A stretch of 64,000 bases of DNA, taken from positions 1 to 64,000 of the forward strand of contig NZ_WNKU01000011.1 in the NCBI RefSeq assembly GCF_009720735.1, in the 5' to 3' direction. Within the stretch, counting starts at the first letter, position 1; every line of letters begins with the position of its first letter. This DNA is from Heliobacterium mobile. GTDB lineage: Bacteria > Bacillota > Desulfitobacteriia > Heliobacteriales > Heliobacteriaceae. Positions 47,780 through 56,540 of this stretch are shown one piece after another. The translations under genes and the position numbers were made by a program. The notes under the pieces were generated by a model. It was not told where the DNA came from. It did no database searches and saw only the letters and a list, made by a program, of their open reading frames with translations.

Positions 47780-49258
47780 TCAATTCTCCAGTTGCAGCAC
47801 CCGATCCAGTTCCAGAATCATGACCATGCGCTTGCCGTCATTGAGTTTCGCCACGCCGCGGATATACTCTGTATCAATCGCTTCGGAAAGGATGCGAGGC
47901 GTTGTCTCTACAAGGCTTCGATCAAAGCGCAGCACTTCTGAAACGGAATCGACGATGATCCCTGTTTTCCGGTTGTTGACGTCGACGATGACGATCCGTG
48001 AAGCGTCATCGCGGGTTCGCTCTTCCATATGGAATCGACGCCGAAGATTGAGGGCGGGAATGATGTTTCCCCGCAGATTGACGAGACCTTCGATATAGTG
48101 AGGAGCTCCCGGCATTTGGGTCACCTGGGTCATCCGGTTGATCTCTTGAACGTCTGTAATTTGAATCGCAAACTCTTCGTTTCCCAGGCGAAACGCCACC
48201 AACTGCTCTTCTTCAATCGCTCTGGCGAGGTTGCCCGCTTCGACGACTTCCCTGGCTTCTTCGCTGTCTTCCATCAGTTCTCTGACCATATCTGTCGATA
48301 AAAGGTTTGACGCGTTAAGGCACATCAACAGGCGAGTCCCCTTGTTCAGCTTGGCCACACCGCGAATTTGTTCGGCTTCTCCGCTGAGGAAGATCGGCGG
48401 CGGCGGTTCGATGATGCTCCGGGGAACGCGAATGACTTCTTGCACCCGGTCCACCCGAAAGCCTGCCGTCAGGTGACCTAGATCGACGATGATGACCCTC
48501 GATTGATCCGTCAGCGCTTTATCCTGCATATGAAAAAAGCTCCGCATGTTGACGATGGGCAGGAGTTGGTTGCGAATCGATACGACTCCTTCCAGGTAAG
48601 GGGTCACATTCGGCACTGCCGTGATCTCAGGCACACGGATGATCTCCTTGACATGCATGATGTCAAAGGCGTACTCTTCCCGACCGAGCAGGAATGTGAC
48701 CAGTTGGTCTTCTTCCAGTTCGGCTTTGATTCCAGTGCCACCGACCGCTTCGGCCGAGGCCGCAGCATGAGCTTCTTCAATGAGCTCGTCGGCTTGTTCC
48801 ACCGTGAGCACTTGTTCTAAGTTCAAAGCCATGATCAGCCGTTTACCTTGATTGAGTTTGACGACACCGTCTAAGTATTTTACGGCTTCACTGCGAATCA
48901 CCGGCGGAGGCGGTTCAATATCGGAAGCGGCTACCCGAAGAACTTCTGATACTCGATCGACGACGATCCCTGTGACGCGACCGCTCACATCGACAACGAG
49001 TACTCGTGTGTTTTCGTCGCGCTGCCGCTTGTCCATGCCAAAGCGGCAACGCCCGTCAATGATGGGAAGAATGGTGCCCCGTAAGTTGCAGACGCCTTCC
49101 ACGTAATCAGGGGCTTGCGGGATTTTCGTCACTTCGGTGAAGCGGATGATCTCCCGGACATTCATGATGTCGGCCCCGAATTCTTCATGGCCTAGATGGA
49201 AGGTGACTAACTGCCGCTCCGATAGGCCTCCTGCCCTCGTGGTATCGGCGATGGTCAT
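47780..49258 (-). CDS. Triple CheW-domain scaffold protein
   Basis: The 492 residues are three consecutive CheW domains (about 12-160, 175-330, 345-490). Each has the pattern of VTFxLGxEEFxxDI, VCNLRGxIxPI-type blocks and a PPP(I/V) loop before the last strands, while the third ends in ETTPRIL. All three keep the coupling-protein signature, so one chain could join several receptors and kinases. A single CheW normally suffices. It lies directly after the double-tip MCP, and GGAGGGAAGGAG precedes the ATG. Confidence 0.92.
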   Translation of the reverse strand: MTIADTTRAGGLSERQLVTFHLGHEEFGADIMNVREIIRFTEVTKIPQAPDYVEGVCNLRGTILPIIDGRCRFGMDKRQRDENTRVLVVDVSGRVTGIVVDRVSEVLRVAASDIEPPPPVIRSEAVKYLDGVVKLNQGKRLIMALNLEQVLTVEQADELIEEAHAAASAEAVGGTGIKAELEEDQLVTFLLGREEYAFDIMHVKEIIRVPEITAVPNVTPYLEGVVSIRNQLLPIVNMRSFFHMQDKALTDQSRVIIVDLGHLTAGFRVDRVQEVIRVPRSIIEPPPPIFLSGEAEQIRGVAKLNKGTRLLMCLNASNLLSTDMVRELMEDSEEAREVVEAGNLARAIEEEQLVAFRLGNEEFAIQITDVQEINRMTQVTQMPGAPHYIEGLVNLRGNIIPALNLRRRFHMEERTRDDASRIVIVDVNNRKTGIIVDSVSEVLRFDRSLVETTPRILSEAIDTEYIRGVAKLNDGKRMVMILELDRVLQLEN

Positions 49259-49281
49259 TGCTTTGTGCTCCTTCCCTCCAG

Positions 49282-51240
49282 TTACATCGTTTGCAATTCG
49301 TCGGCGAGACCGGAGATCTCTTCGATGGCTTCGGCCAGTTCTTGCATGCCTTTGGCTTGTTCCTGGGCGGCTAGAGACGCTTCCCCGCTCGCCTTCTCTG
49401 CTTCTTGCGCAGCCGCGGCGATTTGCTCGACACCTTTTCTCGCTTGTTCCAAGGCGATAAGCGATTCTTCCGCACCCTTGAGTACTTCGCGAACACCGCC
49501 GAGGATAACGAGCATAGCTTCTTCCATCTCATTTAAGTTGTGAGTGGACTTTTTCGCTTTTTCCACCTCTTGCGTTGCTTTTTTGGCAGACAGTTCGATA
49601 TCCTCGGTGACTTTTTGGATTTGTCCTTGAATATTACGAACAAGGTCTTTAATTTTGTCGGCATTTTCGGCGGACTCATTGGCCAGGGTACGAATGTCAC
49701 CGGCAACCACTGAGAAGCCTCGACCATACTCACCGGCCCGTGCTGCTTCGATAGAGCCGTTCACAGCCAGCATGTTGGTCTGAATGGTGACGTTGACGAT
49801 AGCGTCGACGATCTTGTCGATTTTTCGGGTCGTCTCTTCGAGAATTTTAATATTTCGGGCTGATGTTAAGCTAGCTTCCGAAGCGTTGGCGATCCCTATG
49901 ATCAGGCCATCGATGCCTTTTTTGTTCCCATCGAGCACTTTGCGCAGCTCGTCAACTTTTTCATCCGATTCAGAACTGCGTCTACGCATCTGATTGGCGG
50001 CGACAACAAGTTGCTCAGCGACGGCGGCGCCCTTCTGAGTTAACTCTCCCTGCGCCCGGGACCCTTGAGACAATTGTTCCATGGCCGTCATGATTTGGCG
50101 GGAAGCGCTGTTCGCTTCTTCTACGTTTGCCGACAGCTCTTCTGCTGCAGAAGCTAGTTCTTCTGACGATTTCTGGGCATCGGTAGATACTTTCAAGGTT
50201 TCGGCCAATTGGGCCAGTTCATTGGCGGCCATGCCCATTTCATTGAAGGCTTTGTTTTGTTCCGCTACAGCCCGATTCACTTCTTCGGCAGCGCTGCTTT
50301 GTTCTTCAGCGGCTGCGGCAATCTGTTCCGCCATGGTGAGAAACTCACCGGCCCCTTTATTGGATTCCCGGGCACTTTGTGAGACCTCTGTAACGCCTGC
50401 TTGTACGGAGACCATATCCCGTTCGATCCTTAATAAGTCCTCCGTGATTTTTTTGGCTTTATCGACTTCTGCATTGGCGGCTACACCAGCTTCTTCCACG
50501 TCTTTGACGACGACCTTGACGTTTTCTTGAATTTCAGAGACAAGGTTGCGGATGTCTCGGGCCGACTTTTCTGAGATTTCCGCCAGATTGCGAACTTCGT
50601 CGGCCACTACGGCAAACCCGCGTCCATGTTCTCCTGCCCGGGCCGCTTCAATGGCTGCGTTTAAGGCCAGTAAGTTGGTCTGGTCGGCGATGCGAACGAC
50701 GGCTTCGACGATATTACCGATCTCGATAGACTGCGTTTCCAACTCGTTGACTAGCTTGCTTGATTCCATATTGGTATTAGCCGTTTCCTTGATTCCGTCT
50801 ATCAACTGGTCAATATCTGCAGTCGTAGTCCGGACTAATATTTGAGTGGCATTAACTTTCTCCAGGGATTCCTTGGCCCGGCTCTCTGCGATGACTGATG
50901 CTTTATCAATTTGGTTGATGGCGGCTCTGGACTGCTCGGCGGCAGAAGCAGCCTCGTCAGCGCCGGTAGCGATTTGAGCCATCGTCGATCCCAGCTCTAT
51001 GGCGGCGTTGCTGGCTTGTTCAATACCGGAGGCAAGTTGTTCCGTTGCGGTGGCGATCCGTTCGGCCAGTTGTTGCTGTTTGGCCAGGGTGCGAGCACGG
51101 ACTTTCTCCATCGCTTTTCGTTTGGCTAAGTCCCGTTTCTGAGCGATATCTTCGGCCGTACCGGAATGATCATATTTGCTGTTGGCAACAGCGGCGCCGT
51201 TTTTCGGTTCGGCAGAGGGCCGAGCCAGCTTCTTTTCCAA
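49282..51240 (-). CDS. Soluble MCP with two signalling tips
   Basis: The 652-residue receptor has no transmembrane segment or HAMP domain and is coiled-coil throughout. Two complete hairpin tips are present. The first is at about 183-215 ([18 protein letters not shown]), the second at about 483-515 ([18 protein letters not shown]). Each is flanked by long coiled coils, so the gene looks like a tandem fusion of two cytoplasmic receptors. Both tips keep the residues that bind CheA and CheW. The TTG start has AAAGGAGGA upstream. It is the first gene after the sigma-54 promoter. Confidence 0.9.
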   Translation of the reverse strand: MEKKLARPSAEPKNGAAVANSKYDHSGTAEDIAQKRDLAKRKAMEKVRARTLAKQQQLAERIATATEQLASGIEQASNAAIELGSTMAQIATGADEAASAAEQSRAAINQIDKASVIAESRAKESLEKVNATQILVRTTTADIDQLIDGIKETANTNMESSKLVNELETQSIEIGNIVEAVVRIADQTNLLALNAAIEAARAGEHGRGFAVVADEVRNLAEISEKSARDIRNLVSEIQENVKVVVKDVEEAGVAANAEVDKAKKITEDLLRIERDMVSVQAGVTEVSQSARESNKGAGEFLTMAEQIAAAAEEQSSAAEEVNRAVAEQNKAFNEMGMAANELAQLAETLKVSTDAQKSSEELASAAEELSANVEEANSASRQIMTAMEQLSQGSRAQGELTQKGAAVAEQLVVAANQMRRRSSESDEKVDELRKVLDGNKKGIDGLIIGIANASEASLTSARNIKILEETTRKIDKIVDAIVNVTIQTNMLAVNGSIEAARAGEYGRGFSVVAGDIRTLANESAENADKIKDLVRNIQGQIQKVTEDIELSAKKATQEVEKAKKSTHNLNEMEEAMLVILGGVREVLKGAEESLIALEQARKGVEQIAAAAQEAEKASGEASLAAQEQAKGMQELAEAIEEISGLADELQTM

Positions 51241-51321
51241 AGTAGTCTCCTCCTTTAATCTTCACGCAGGTGAGTTCCGCTTTTGACCGACGAGGACTTT
51301 GGTCCTACGCCAGGTAACTAA

Positions 51322-51337
51322 TGCAATATCCATGCCA
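51322..51337 (-). promoter_or_regulatory. Sigma-54 promoter of the chemosensory operon
   Basis: On the minus strand TGGCATG, four bases, TTGCA: a match to the -24/-12 consensus TGGCAYG-N4-TTGCW with the invariant GG and GC correctly spaced. The transcription start would fall near 51311, about 70 bases upstream of the MCP start. No sigma-A promoter of similar quality is seen in this gap. Confidence 0.8.
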
Positions 51338-51419
51338 ACAGGCTCTGCTCAATGTGGTTATGCAAAGGTTAAGCATCGATTTTCATATTTTTCAACAGTA
51401 CTTGCAAGTGTGGATACCC

Positions 51420-51435
51420 TGTACTTCTGCGTACA
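51420..51435. promoter_or_regulatory. Upstream activator dyad 1 (TGTAC-N6-GTACA)
   Basis: A perfect dyad TGTAC, six bases, GTACA, centred about 116 bp upstream of the predicted sigma-54 start. Its extended ends also pair (CTGTAC / GTACAG). Position and form fit an enhancer site for the NtrC-type activator encoded just upstream. Confidence 0.65.
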
Positions 51436-51460
51436 GGGCGATTTGGGGAGACTGGATATG

Positions 51461-51476
51461 TGTACGTTTCCGTACA
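51461..51476. promoter_or_regulatory. Upstream activator dyad 2 (TGTAC-N6-GTACA)
   Basis: A second copy of the same dyad with the same six-base spacer, centre-to-centre distance 41 bp from the first, about four helical turns, so both lie on one face of the DNA. This is the arrangement expected for a cooperating pair of activator dimers. Confidence 0.65.
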
Positions 51477-51633
51477 CGAAGAGGTACAAGGTGCGTTTTA
51501 GAGTTATAGGTAGCAAAATGTAACACGTGGTAGTAAGTGGTAGCGAGTAGTAGTGGGTGGAATCAAGTTGTAGTCAAGATACGGACATGTTTGGCTACAC
51601 AAAGCCTGCTGTGATGAGCTTTGTGTAAAAAAA

Positions 51634-51676
51634 ATAAAGCAGAGCGTACCAAGGGCGGTACACTCCGCTTTTTAAA
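51634..51676 (-). terminator. Intrinsic terminator of the ntrC-type gene
   Basis: An imperfect stem, AAAGC-GAG-GTACC against GGTAC-CTC-GCTTT with bulges, lies just past the stop at 51692 and is followed by T-rich sequence on the minus strand. It separates the two-component genes from the chemosensory operon. Confidence 0.7.
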
Positions 51677-51691
51677 ATACTTGAGATGGCT

Positions 51692-53323
51692 TTATTTCGT
51701 TTCGTCCTTCCCTCGGATACGTTCCAAGCGGCAGTAGAGTGAGCGGCGGGAAATGCCCAGATAGCGGGCTGTTTCTGTCTTATTGCCCTTATGCATCGTC
51801 AATGCCTGTAACACAATATTGTCTACGTATTCTTCCAGCATGATGCCTTTTTCCGGTAAGGTGAAGTGTTCTGGGCTGATCAGATTGACGGAACTTGGAG
51901 CGGTATGACTGGAATCAACGGAACTGCCGAGATCGCTGACAATGGTAGGATTGTTGGGAGTGCTGGGATTAACGAGATCGACGGGATTGCCGTGATTACT
52001 GAATTTGCTGATATTGCCGGGCTTTCGAGGCTGACTTGTTCTGACGGTTGTGATGGTCTTTTCGAGATGATCGGTTTTTTCAGGAATGGAGATATGCAAC
52101 AGATGCTCTGGCTGCAGCTCTGCATCGTCATACATGAAAGCCACCCATTCCATGGTGTTCTGCAGTTCCCGTACGTTGCCTGGCCAGGCGTATTGTATTA
52201 AGATCCGAGCCGCTTCTTCTGTAATGCCTTGGAATCGCTTTTTCTTCTGTTTGGCTGCCCGTTGCAGCAGCATCCGGGCGAGGGGAACGACATCTTCGGT
52301 TCGCTGTCGCAACGGAGGCAACAATAAGCTTCCGACTTTCAAGCGGTAGTATAGATCTTTGCGAAACTTTCCCGCGACCACCCGTTCGTCCAAGTTCACG
52401 TTTGTCGCACCGATGATGCGAATGTCCGTGTGAATTTTTTTTAATCCGCCTACACGGTAATATTCCTTCTCTTGCAGCACCCGCAGAAGTTTACTTTGAA
52501 GTTCCAGAGGAAGTTCGCCCACTTCATCTAAAAACAGCGTCCCGCCTTGAGCCAGATCTAATTTCCCCTTCTGTCCTTTGGTCAAGCCGCCCGTAAAGGC
52601 TCCACCTTCATAACCAAAAAGTTCACTTTCGAAAAGACTCGGCGTCAGTGCGGCACAGTTGATATCAATAAAGGGCGCCGACTCTTCGATGCTTCCGAAG
52701 TGAATAAGCCGTGCAAGCATCTCTTTTCCGGTGCCTGTCTCTCCTTCGATCAGCACAGGAATAGTCCGGTCCGTATGGAATTTGAGGGCCGACTGAACGA
52801 TTGTGCGCATGCTCTCGGAGAAAACACCGATGCCGCTGATCGCTGCAGAATGAACGGTCATGCGGTGATTCGTGGAGTGATCGCTCCCCGTCTCGATGGC
52901 TTCCTTAACGGTTTGATCGGAGTCGTCCTCGAAAGCCCGCCTTCCCTTCGGATTGCCTCGTTTTGAGGCAATCCGTTCTGTAATGGCAGCTAGTTGTTCT
53001 ATATCGATCGGTTTTAACAAGTAATCGCTGGCTCCGGCTCGCAGTGCGGCTATGGCTGTTTCCATGTCACCGTTTCCGGTGAAGAGGATGATATCGGTAT
53101 TTCTGCGAACATCGGACTGGGACATGATCGACTGGAGGAGATCGATTCCCGATAATTTGGGCATACAGATATCCGATAATACCATCGAATAGTTCCCTCG
53201 AAAAAAGAGTGTGATGGCGTCCTGCCCATTACCACATTCGTCGACTTCGTGTCCCAATTCCCGTAAAAACTCTCCGACACAAGTTCGGCTGTCGCTGTCA
53301 TCGTCGACGAGCAGAATGTTCAT
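51692..53323 (-). CDS. NtrC-type sigma-54 enhancer-binding response regulator
   Basis: The 543 residues have a receiver domain (Asp51), an AAA+ domain (Walker A GETGTGKE at 194-201, Walker B GTLFLDEVGE), a Ser/Pro/Asn-rich linker (about 415-485) and a C-terminal Fis-type HTH (NKTETARYLGISRRSLYCRL). The sigma-54 contact loop is GAFTGG at 241-246 where GAFTGA is the rule. It is translationally coupled to the kinase gene, overlapping it by four bases. Two matching dyads and a sigma-54 promoter stand just downstream of its terminator, so the chemosensory operon is its obvious target. ATG start. Confidence 0.92.
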   Translation of the reverse strand: MNILLVDDDSDSRTCVGEFLRELGHEVDECGNGQDAITLFFRGNYSMVLSDICMPKLSGIDLLQSIMSQSDVRRNTDIILFTGNGDMETAIAALRAGASDYLLKPIDIEQLAAITERIASKRGNPKGRRAFEDDSDQTVKEAIETGSDHSTNHRMTVHSAAISGIGVFSESMRTIVQSALKFHTDRTIPVLIEGETGTGKEMLARLIHFGSIEESAPFIDINCAALTPSLFESELFGYEGGAFTGGLTKGQKGKLDLAQGGTLFLDEVGELPLELQSKLLRVLQEKEYYRVGGLKKIHTDIRIIGATNVNLDERVVAGKFRKDLYYRLKVGSLLLPPLRQRTEDVVPLARMLLQRAAKQKKKRFQGITEEAARILIQYAWPGNVRELQNTMEWVAFMYDDAELQPEHLLHISIPEKTDHLEKTITTVRTSQPRKPGNISKFSNHGNPVDLVNPSTPNNPTIVSDLGSSVDSSHTAPSSVNLISPEHFTLPEKGIMLEEYVDNIVLQALTMHKGNKTETARYLGISRRSLYCRLERIRGKDETK

Positions 53324-55230
53324 CGGTCAAGCACCACCGTTTCCTCCATAGACGGAAATATCACCGTAAAGGTAGCTCCGTTCTCATCGTTCGTTTTCAC
53401 CTGAATATGTCCCTGGAAAGAAGTGACGATGGAATGAGCTATAGACAGGCCAAGCCCCATACCCTCACCGGCAGGTTTTGTCGTAAAAAAGGGTTCAAAA
53501 ACTCTCCCATGGAGTTCCTCGGGGATACCGCTGCCGTTATCACTGATCTCTAGTTCGACCGTATTCCTTTTCGTTTCGCCGTCTCTCAACGTCGCCCCAG
53601 CACGCGTAGAGATCCGGACCATCTTGCTTTTTTGGTCGCTCACATCTAGGGCATGCATGGCATTGACCAGCAGGTTGATGATCAGTTCCTCCAGGCGGTT
53701 CGCTACCGCCTGGAGGGGCGGAAGTTGCGGGGCGGACACAATCTGCACATCGATGCCGTGAGAAGAGAGTTGACTGCCCAGAAGGCTCAAGGCTCCCTCG
53801 ACGGCCCCGTTGAGATCGCAAGCAACGAGTTGTTCTTTTTGCTCTGAATGTACGAAGGAACGGATGTGGGTGATAATTTCATTAATCCGTCCTGCTTGCG
53901 AAGATATCTTTTGAATGTTATCGATCAGTTTGCTGACTTCAACTGTTTTCCCTTTCTTGTGCCAATAAAGCATGCTGTCAGCGGTCACTTTTAAAGAGTT
54001 GAGCGGCTGGTTGATCTCATGGGCGATCCCTGCTGCCATCGTTCCCAGAGAAGCCATTCGTTCGGCCCGGCTGGCTCGTTCCCGTGCTTCGACCATTCGA
54101 GCGTCCGCCTGTTTTCGCTCGGTCAGATCTCGAACGACACTAAAGACCATCTTTTCCTCACCGATGATGGCGCTGACTGTATTCACTTCCACCGGAAACA
54201 GGCTGCCATCTTTTCGGCGGTGAATGGTCTCGAATAAGCATCCCTTTGCCATGGCCTCTTCTAATTGTCTCTGAATCAGTTCATGCTCACCGGGTTGCCG
54301 CAGTTGATGTATGTACAGTTCTAAAAATTCACTTCTATCGTATCCGTAGGCTTTTTCGGCGGCACGGTTTACGTCAATGATTTTCCCGTCACTGTTCACA
54401 AACAACAGGATATCCCTTGCCCGTTCTGATAGTAGTTGATATCGCTGTAACACGACTTCGGCCTCTTTGCGCTCCGTGATATCAAAACAATACCCGATGT
54501 ACCCGGCAAATTGACCATCAAAATCGCAGAAGGGCCTTCCAATATCAACGATCCATCGATACTGACCGTCATGGCCGCGAAGGCGGTATTCCATCTGAAA
54601 AGCTTCACGGCGCTCAAAGGCGGAGAGGTACGTTTGTATGCACCGATCCCGGTCTTCCGAATAAATCCCTTCGGACCACCCGTCCCCTTTTTCTTGTTCC
54701 ACGGTCCGGCCGGTAAACTGCAGCCACCCCCGATTGAAGTAATCGCTTTTCCCATCGGTGCCGGAACGCCAGATCATAGCCGGGAACTCATCAAAGAGGC
54801 GGATGCAAAAATCAAAAGCTTGATCGAGAACTCCCCGGAGCCATTTCCGTTCTGACACATCACGAATCGTACAGATGAAATGGTTCTTTTCTTCCGGAAG
54901 GACAGCGAGAGTGAATTCAATCGCTATCTCTGACTCATCGCCACGTCTCCCCATCGCTTCGATAGTGTTACCGAAATACTCGGAATCGCCCATTTTCAAA
55001 AGATAATCTATGTATTTCTTTAATTGCTGTTGATAAGGTTCACTTAAAAGACAAGATACATCTTTTCCGCAGAGTACTTCCGGATTATGTTGGAACATCT
55101 TTCCCGCAGCCCTGTTCACCGATAAGATTCGTCCTCCTTCGTCGAAGAGAACTATCCCATCGGGCGAATACTCAAAAACCTTCCCCCCCAATGAAGTGTT
55201 GTCGCTTGGCTTCATCCTCTTGCTGTCCAC
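53320..55230 (-). CDS. Multi-PAS sensor histidine kinase
   Basis: A cytoplasmic kinase of about 636 residues. Three PAS domains (about 20-130, 150-270 including a PAS_3/PAC type, and 285-395) are followed by a HisKA domain with the phosphorylated His in GIAHEINQPLNSLKV and an ATP domain (NLLVNAMHAL, DNGSGIPEEL, GMGLGLSIAHS). I favour GTG at 55230, with GGGGGACA upstream; GTG at 55251 has no site. The absence of membrane segments suggests an internal signal, such as redox or a small ligand, bound by a PAS. It is the cognate kinase of the NtrC regulator. Confidence 0.92.
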   Translation of the reverse strand: MDSKRMKPSDNTSLGGKVFEYSPDGIVLFDEGGRILSVNRAAGKMFQHNPEVLCGKDVSCLLSEPYQQQLKKYIDYLLKMGDSEYFGNTIEAMGRRGDESEIAIEFTLAVLPEEKNHFICTIRDVSERKWLRGVLDQAFDFCIRLFDEFPAMIWRSGTDGKSDYFNRGWLQFTGRTVEQEKGDGWSEGIYSEDRDRCIQTYLSAFERREAFQMEYRLRGHDGQYRWIVDIGRPFCDFDGQFAGYIGYCFDITERKEAEVVLQRYQLLSERARDILLFVNSDGKIIDVNRAAEKAYGYDRSEFLELYIHQLRQPGEHELIQRQLEEAMAKGCLFETIHRRKDGSLFPVEVNTVSAIIGEEKMVFSVVRDLTERKQADARMVEARERASRAERMASLGTMAAGIAHEINQPLNSLKVTADSMLYWHKKGKTVEVSKLIDNIQKISSQAGRINEIITHIRSFVHSEQKEQLVACDLNGAVEGALSLLGSQLSSHGIDVQIVSAPQLPPLQAVANRLEELIINLLVNAMHALDVSDQKSKMVRISTRAGATLRDGETKRNTVELEISDNGSGIPEELHGRVFEPFFTTKPAGEGMGLGLSIAHSIVTSFQGHIQVKTNDENGATFTVIFPSMEETVVLDR

Positions 55231-55387
55231 GCTATTTCTGTCCCCCAACACAACAAGTTTCTTATGTCATTGGCGATTTTATCTGTCCCTTAAAGAATAA
55301 TTCATCCATGTGGTAGTCTCATCAAGTACTTATTTATTCGTCATTTATCTATCCAATTCCTTTTCTCCCTTCCACCGTACCCACGAA

Positions 55388-55455
55388 ACACCTTTTTCCA
55401 AAAGGTGTCGCAGAAAAGAAAAGGACGATCCTTGAACCCAAGGATCGTCCTTTTG
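55388..55455. terminator. Two hairpins, rpsI terminator included
   Basis: The inner part at 55419-55455 (AAAAGGACGATCCTTG / CAAGGATCGTCCTTTT) is a perfect 16-bp stem with T-runs, a strong terminator just past rpsI. A second smaller stem (ACACCTTTT / AAAAGGTGT) lies at 55388-55408. Confidence 0.85.
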
Positions 55456-55467
55456 CATGTGCAAATA

Positions 55468-55860
55468 TTAGCGTTTGGAGAACTGAGGTGCGCGACGGGC
55501 GGCTTTGAGGCCGTACTTTTTCCGTTCCTTCATCCGCGGATCGCGGGTCAGGAAGCCGGCACGCTTGAGTACGGGACGCAGGCCGATGTCAGCTTTCAGC
55601 AGAGCCCGGGCGATGCCCAGACGGATAGCTCCGGCTTGTCCAGTGGTACCGCCGCCATGAACGTTGCAGATCACGTCGAAACGGCCTTCACTCTTGGTCA
55701 GGTCCATAGGCTGGCGGACGATCATTTCGAGGGTCCGCTTACCGAAGTATTCCATCAACGAACGGTTGTTCACCAGGAATTTACCTTCACCGGGTACGAG
55801 ACGAACGCGGGCGACAGACTTTTTCCGACGGCCGGTTCCCCAATATTGTACTTGAGCCAT
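55468..55860 (-). CDS. rpsI: 30S ribosomal protein S9
   Basis: S9, 130 residues, normal length. It opens with [21 protein letters not shown] and ends in the typical basic tail reaching the P site ([12 protein letters not shown]). It follows rplM by 18 bases, the conserved gene pair. Confidence 0.98.
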   Translation of the reverse strand: MAQVQYWGTGRRKKSVARVRLVPGEGKFLVNNRSLMEYFGKRTLEMIVRQPMDLTKSEGRFDVICNVHGGGTTGQAGAIRLGIARALLKADIGLRPVLKRAGFLTRDPRMKERKKYGLKAARRAPQFSKR

Positions 55861-55878
55861 TGGTTACTACCTCCTTCC

Positions 55879-56313
55879 CTATTCGCCGAAGTTCCAAACT
55901 TCCGGTTGTTGTGCTTGATGAGGATGTTCGGAACCTTGATATACTTTCAGTTTGCGATACATTTGAGCGCCCAGACGGTTTTTGGGCAACATGCCTTTGA
56001 TGGCTTTTTCCATCGCCCGCTCCGGATTGGTCCGCAGCAAGGTGGCATAGTTGACGAGCTTCATGCCGCCGGGATACCGGGAATGATGGTAGTAGAGTTT
56101 TTGGGTCATTTTTTTACCGGTCAACACGATTTTCTCCGCGTTGAGAATGATGACATGGTCACCGGTGTCCACGTGGGGGGTAAAAATGGGTTTATGCTTT
56201 CCGCGCAGCAAGCGGGCCGCTTCCGAGGCTACCCGACCCAGGGGCTTGCCGGCCGCATCGATGATGTACCATTTGCGGTCGACTTCATTGGCCTTAGCCA
56301 TAAAGGTGCTCAT
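55879..56313 (-). CDS. rplM: 50S ribosomal protein L13
   Basis: L13, 144 residues. The family blocks [18 protein letters not shown] and [19 protein letters not shown] are intact. GAGGAGGGAATTC precedes the ATG. The 227 bases upstream, before truA, are likely a leader; in many Firmicutes L13 leaders autoregulate this pair, but I cannot assign that motif here. Confidence 0.98.
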   Translation of the reverse strand: MSTFMAKANEVDRKWYIIDAAGKPLGRVASEAARLLRGKHKPIFTPHVDTGDHVIILNAEKIVLTGKKMTQKLYYHHSRYPGGMKLVNYATLLRTNPERAMEKAIKGMLPKNRLGAQMYRKLKVYQGSEHPHQAQQPEVWNFGE

Positions 56314-56489
56314 CGAATTCCCTCCTCAGGTGATTTCGTTCGTTCTATTCCTATTTCGAGGCGGTCCCGTCATCTTTGGTCTGGTCGTAACCTCCGATGC
56401 CGATTCCTGCCCATCCACTCCGCCTGGCGTATCCCTTTAAAAGAACGGCCTCACGGGGGTTTTTGTTCATATTCTCAAGTTCTTCATTC

Positions 56490-56521
56490 GCATACCTTCG
56501 GGGCTAGGGAAGGTTTATGCA
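56490..56521. other. Hairpin in the truA-rplM gap
   Basis: GCATACCTTC pairs with GAAGGTTTATGC with one bulge. It has no T-run, so it is not an ordinary terminator. It may be part of the rplM leader. Confidence 0.4.
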
Positions 56522-56540
56522 AAAAACTCACTGTACTATT

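Larger units (their letters stand above)
51241..51633. other. Regulatory region of the chemosensory operon
   Basis: Apart from the promoter and dyads listed separately, this stretch has a 10-bp palindrome ACTTGCAAGT at 51400-51409 and a low-complexity run of GTAGT-like repeats at 51525-51575. A hairpin ACACAAAGC / GCTTTGTGT lies at about 51596-51625, without a T-run. I see no gene. Confidence 0.6.
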
